Positions 60,936-64,000 of a stretch of 64,000 bases of DNA are shown here, piece after piece. Source of the DNA: Thalassovita autumnalis (lineage in GTDB: Bacteria; Pseudomonadota; Alphaproteobacteria; Rhodobacterales; Rhodobacteraceae); the NCBI RefSeq assembly GCF_001458255.1, contig NZ_CYSB01000004.1, positions 62,001-126,000 on the forward strand, given 5' to 3'. A model generated the notes under the pieces. That model was not told the origin of the DNA. It did not search any database and was given only the letters and a program-made list of their open reading frames with translations. A program made the translations under genes and the position numbers. Positions within the stretch are counted from its first letter, which is position 1. Each line of letters opens with the position of its first letter.

Positions 60936-62882
60936 ATGGCTCAAGTCTCCCTTACTTTTCCCGATGGCAATGCGCGTTCCTATGAGGCAGGCGTAACCGC
61001 CGCCGAGGTCGCTGCCGATATCTCCAAATCGCTTGGCAAAAAGGCCATCTCAGCCACTGTAAACGGCGCCCATTGGGACCTGCAGTGGCCAATCAACGAT
61101 GATGCGCAAATCGCCATCCACACCCTGCAGGATGATGAGCAGGCGCTGGAACTGATCCGCCACGACCTGGCCCATATCATGGCCCGCGCGGTGCAGGAAA
61201 TCTGGCCCGATGTGAAAGTGACCATCGGCCCGGTCCGCGATCACGGCTGGTTCTATGACTTTGACCGCGAAGAACCGTTCACACCTGAAGACCTCGGCGC
61301 GATTGAGGCGCGGATGAAAGACATCATCAACGCCCGCGACGCTGTGAAGACCGAAGTCTGGGACCGCGCCCGCGCCATCCAGCATTACACAGACAACAAT
61401 GAGCCCTTCAAGGTTGAGCTGATCAACCGCATCCCCGAAGGCGAAGACCTGCGGATGTACTGGCACGGCGACTGGCAGGATCTGTGCCGTGGCCCGCACC
61501 TGCAAAACACCGGCCAGGTGCCCGCAGATGGCTTCAAGCTGACCCATGTGGCTGGTGCCTACTGGCTGGGTGACAGCGACCGCCCGATGCTGCAGCGGAT
61601 CTATGGCGTGGCCTTCAAGAACCGCAAGGATCTGAAGGCCCATATGACCATGCTGGAAGAGGCCGCAAAACGCGACCACCGAAAGCTGGGCAAGGAAATG
61701 GGTCTGTTCCACATGCAGGAAGAGGCCCCCGGTCAGGTCTTCTGGCATCCGAACGGCTGGCGCATCTACACCACGCTGCAGGACTACATGCGTCGTATGC
61801 AGGACAAGGACGGCTATGTGGAGGTCAACACCCCGCAGGTGGTGGACCGCAAGCTGTGGGAAAAGTCCGGCCACTGGGACAAGTATCAAGAGAACATGTT
61901 CATCGTTGAGGTGGACGAAGATCACGCCCGCGAAAAGGCTGTGAACGCGCTGAAGCCGATGAACTGTCCCTGCCACGTGCAGGTGTTCAATCAGGGCCTG
62001 AAGTCCTACCGCGACCTGCCGCTGCGCATGGCCGAGTTCGGCTCTTGTGCGCGTTATGAACCCTCAGGCGCGCTGCATGGCATCATGCGGGTGCGCGGTT
62101 TCACTCAGGACGATGGTCACATCTTCTGCGCAGAGGATCAGATCACCGCGGAAACGGCCAAGTTCATTGCCTTCCTGTCCAAGGTCTATGCCGACCTTGG
62201 CTTCCACAACTGGACCATCAAACTGTCGACCCGCCCTGAGAAACGGATCGGCAGTGATGAAACCTGGGACAATATGGAACAGGCGCTGGGTGATGCCTGT
62301 AAGGCCGCCGGTTATGACTTTGAGATCCTTGAAGGCGAAGGCGCCTTCTACGGTCCCAAGCTGGAGTTCACCCTGACCGACGCCATCGGCCGGAACTGGC
62401 AATGTGGCACGCTACAGGTGGATGCCAACCTGCCCGAACGGCTGGAGGCCAGCTTCATCGGTGCGGATGGGGACAAACACCGCCCCGTCATGCTGCACCG
62501 TGCCTGCCTGGGGTCCTTTGAACGTTTCATCGGCATTCTGATCGAAGAACACGCCGGCAAGCTGCCGTTCTGGCTGGCCCCGCGTCAGGTGGTTGTGGCG
62601 GCAATCGTTTCGGATTGTGATGACTACTGTCTGGAAGTTGTCGAAAAGCTGCGTGCGGCTGGTATCCGCGCCGAGGCTGATCTGCGCAATGAGAAGATCA
62701 ACTATAAGGTCCGCGAACACAGCCTGGGCAAAGTGCCGGTCATTCTGGCCTGCGGCATGAAAGAGGTTGAAGAGCGCACCGTTTCGACCCGCCGGTTGGG
62801 TGAAAAACAGACCAAGGTCCAGACCTTGGACGAGATTGTTACACAGCTGACGAAAGAGGCGACCCCGCCCGATCTTCTGTAA
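60936..62882 (+). CDS. thrS: Threonyl-tRNA synthetase
   Basis: The 648-residue enzyme has an N-terminal TGS domain (to about residue 62) and the editing domain with [16 protein letters not shown] and [15 protein letters not shown]. The class II catalytic core has [52 protein letters not shown] and [26 protein letters not shown], and [17 protein letters not shown] precedes the anticodon-binding domain. Zinc ligands are in the CPC/H motif. Length is normal. AGGAGG gives a strong start. Confidence 0.98.
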   Translation: MAQVSLTFPDGNARSYEAGVTAAEVAADISKSLGKKAISATVNGAHWDLQWPINDDAQIAIHTLQDDEQALELIRHDLAHIMARAVQEIWPDVKVTIGPVRDHGWFYDFDREEPFTPEDLGAIEARMKDIINARDAVKTEVWDRARAIQHYTDNNEPFKVELINRIPEGEDLRMYWHGDWQDLCRGPHLQNTGQVPADGFKLTHVAGAYWLGDSDRPMLQRIYGVAFKNRKDLKAHMTMLEEAAKRDHRKLGKEMGLFHMQEEAPGQVFWHPNGWRIYTTLQDYMRRMQDKDGYVEVNTPQVVDRKLWEKSGHWDKYQENMFIVEVDEDHAREKAVNALKPMNCPCHVQVFNQGLKSYRDLPLRMAEFGSCARYEPSGALHGIMRVRGFTQDDGHIFCAEDQITAETAKFIAFLSKVYADLGFHNWTIKLSTRPEKRIGSDETWDNMEQALGDACKAAGYDFEILEGEGAFYGPKLEFTLTDAIGRNWQCGTLQVDANLPERLEASFIGADGDKHRPVMLHRACLGSFERFIGILIEEHAGKLPFWLAPRQVVVAAIVSDCDDYCLEVVEKLRAAGIRAEADLRNEKINYKVREHSLGKVPVILACGMKEVEERTVSTRRLGEKQTKVQTLDEIVTQLTKEATPPDLL

Positions 62883-63407
<525 letters not shown>

Positions 63408-63433
63408 GGCATAGGCAGTATCCCTCTGCCGAA

Positions 63434-63458
63434 ACAGGGGGCCTGCACCGCCCCCTGT
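63434..63458 (+). terminator. Intercistronic hairpin between bufferin precursor and MNIO genes
   Basis: A perfect 9-bp stem ACAGGGGGC / GCCCCCTGT with a 7-nt loop. A second stem, CCCCGCCCA / TGGGCGGGG (63462-63493), follows and ends in ATTTGTT. They probably let the short precursor transcript accumulate over the enzyme transcript. Confidence 0.6.
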
Positions 63459-63602
63459 ATTCCCCGCCCAAGCTATCCCCAGAATGGGCGGGGCATTTGT
63501 TAAGAGTATCTATGGTATGCTGGTTCCGTCCTGTTGTCCGGCGGGACCAGCACTTGGCTTTTAGGCCGTTATTTTGCGCCCAACCCCTCGCGGAGCATTT
63601 GC

Positions 63603-64000
63603 ATGTTTGATCAGTCCAACCACCTCCCTGCCCTGCCCGGCGTTGGCTATAAGCCCCAGCATTACAGTGACTTGCTGGCAGATCCTGCACCTGTGGGCTG
63701 GTTGGAAATCCATGCGGAAAACTACATGGGCGCTGGCGGTCGTCCCATCGCGCAGCTGAAATATCTGGCGGAACGATTCCCCATCTCGGTGCATGGTGTC
63801 GGCCTGTCGATCGGTGGTGAGTGCGACCTGGATCCCGACCATCTGGCGCGGCTAGAACACCTCTGTGACTGGTTGAACCCTGCAAGCTTCTCCGAACATC
63901 TGGCCTGGTCTACCCATGAAAGCGCCTTTCTGAACGACCTGTTGCCCCTACCCTATACCGAGGCGACGCTGAACCGCGTTTGCGCCCATATCGACCAGCT
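63603..64000 (+). CDS. bufB: MNIO-family (DUF692, BufB-type) modifying enzyme, N-terminal part
   Basis: The first 132 codons are visible; the gene runs beyond the window. The product begins [36 protein letters not shown], followed by [21 protein letters not shown] and [12 protein letters not shown], the iron-binding TIM-barrel signatures of DUF692. The family uses a multinuclear iron centre to oxidise precursor Cys, here presumably those of the DUF2282 peptide. GCGGAG precedes the ATG. The partner BufC-type gene, if present, should follow. Confidence 0.93.
   Translation, partial: MFDQSNHLPALPGVGYKPQHYSDLLADPAPVGWLEIHAENYMGAGGRPIAQLKYLAERFPISVHGVGLSIGGECDLDPDHLARLEHLCDWLNPASFSEHLAWSTHESAFLNDLLPLPYTEATLNRVCAHIDQ

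Overview
The window looks like chromosome of a marine alphaproteobacterium of the Rhodobacterales (Roseobacter group). It is GC-rich (about 60% by eye). It carries a nrdR-ribD...ribE-ribB(X)-ribH-nusB riboflavin block, a dnaG-rpoD pair, a complete phaR/phaP/phaC/phaZ polyhydroxyalkanoate locus, KpsS/KpsC-type capsule transferases, Tad-type pseudopilin genes, and family proteins typical of this order (DUF2842, HlyU-like, DUF1330). The assignment rests on gene content and on similarity as I recall it; no database search was possible.

Layout. 1-4.9 kb: the end of an SRPBCC protein, a small membrane protein, then a minus-strand riboflavin block (nusB, ribH, ribB fused to a degenerate RibA domain, a Tat-exported metallo-beta-lactamase-fold hydrolase, ribE). 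5.1-9.7 kb: plus-strand capsule genes kpsS, a wza-like export lipoprotein gene and kpsC. They sit between ribE and ribD-nrdR (9.7-11.3 kb, minus). 11.4-16.4 kb: small metabolic and regulatory genes, including a 53-codon membrane-protein gene coupled to yjbQ. 16.4-20.6 kb: rpoD and dnaG. 21.4-24.3 kb: three TadG/TadE-like genes. 25-31.3 kb: a chemoreceptor, a TetR regulator, a small lipoprotein, homoserine dehydrogenase and recJ. 31.4-32.0 kb: three identical tRNA-Glu(TTC) genes, each with its own promoter. 32.1-35.7 kb: DUF2842, purA and a cobalt-type nitrile hydratase operon. 36.7-41.2 kb: secG, pyrG and small genes, including a TerB-like tandem pair.

41.4-49.8 kb is a nitrogen-scavenging block. 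It holds a polar amino-acid ABC transporter (ATPase, binding protein, two permeases), two glutamine-synthetase-like ligases around a class I glutamine amidotransferase, and a DegT-type aminotransferase. Together these suggest uptake and gamma-glutamylation of an amine. 49.9-55.5 kb is the PHA locus; CTGC-N3-GCAG palindromes mark the phasin and phaC/phaZ promoters, and a related inverted site precedes phaR. 55.5-59.6 kb holds alpha/beta hydrolases, a VOC protein and an Lrp regulator. 59.8-62.9 kb has a branched-chain aminotransferase and thrS. The window ends in a DUF2282 plus DUF692 (MNIO) pair, a bufferin-type copper-binding RiPP operon whose second gene runs off the end.

No CRISPR array, insertion sequence, prophage or rRNA operon was seen. 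Most genes are ordinary core genes. The least explained parts are the amine-ligase block, the bufferin operon, the small coupled membrane gene, and several non-coding signals: the PhaR-type sites, a GANTC cluster before rpoD, DnaA-box-like sites before nrdR, a palindrome over the nitrile hydratase start, and a poly-C tract before thrS.
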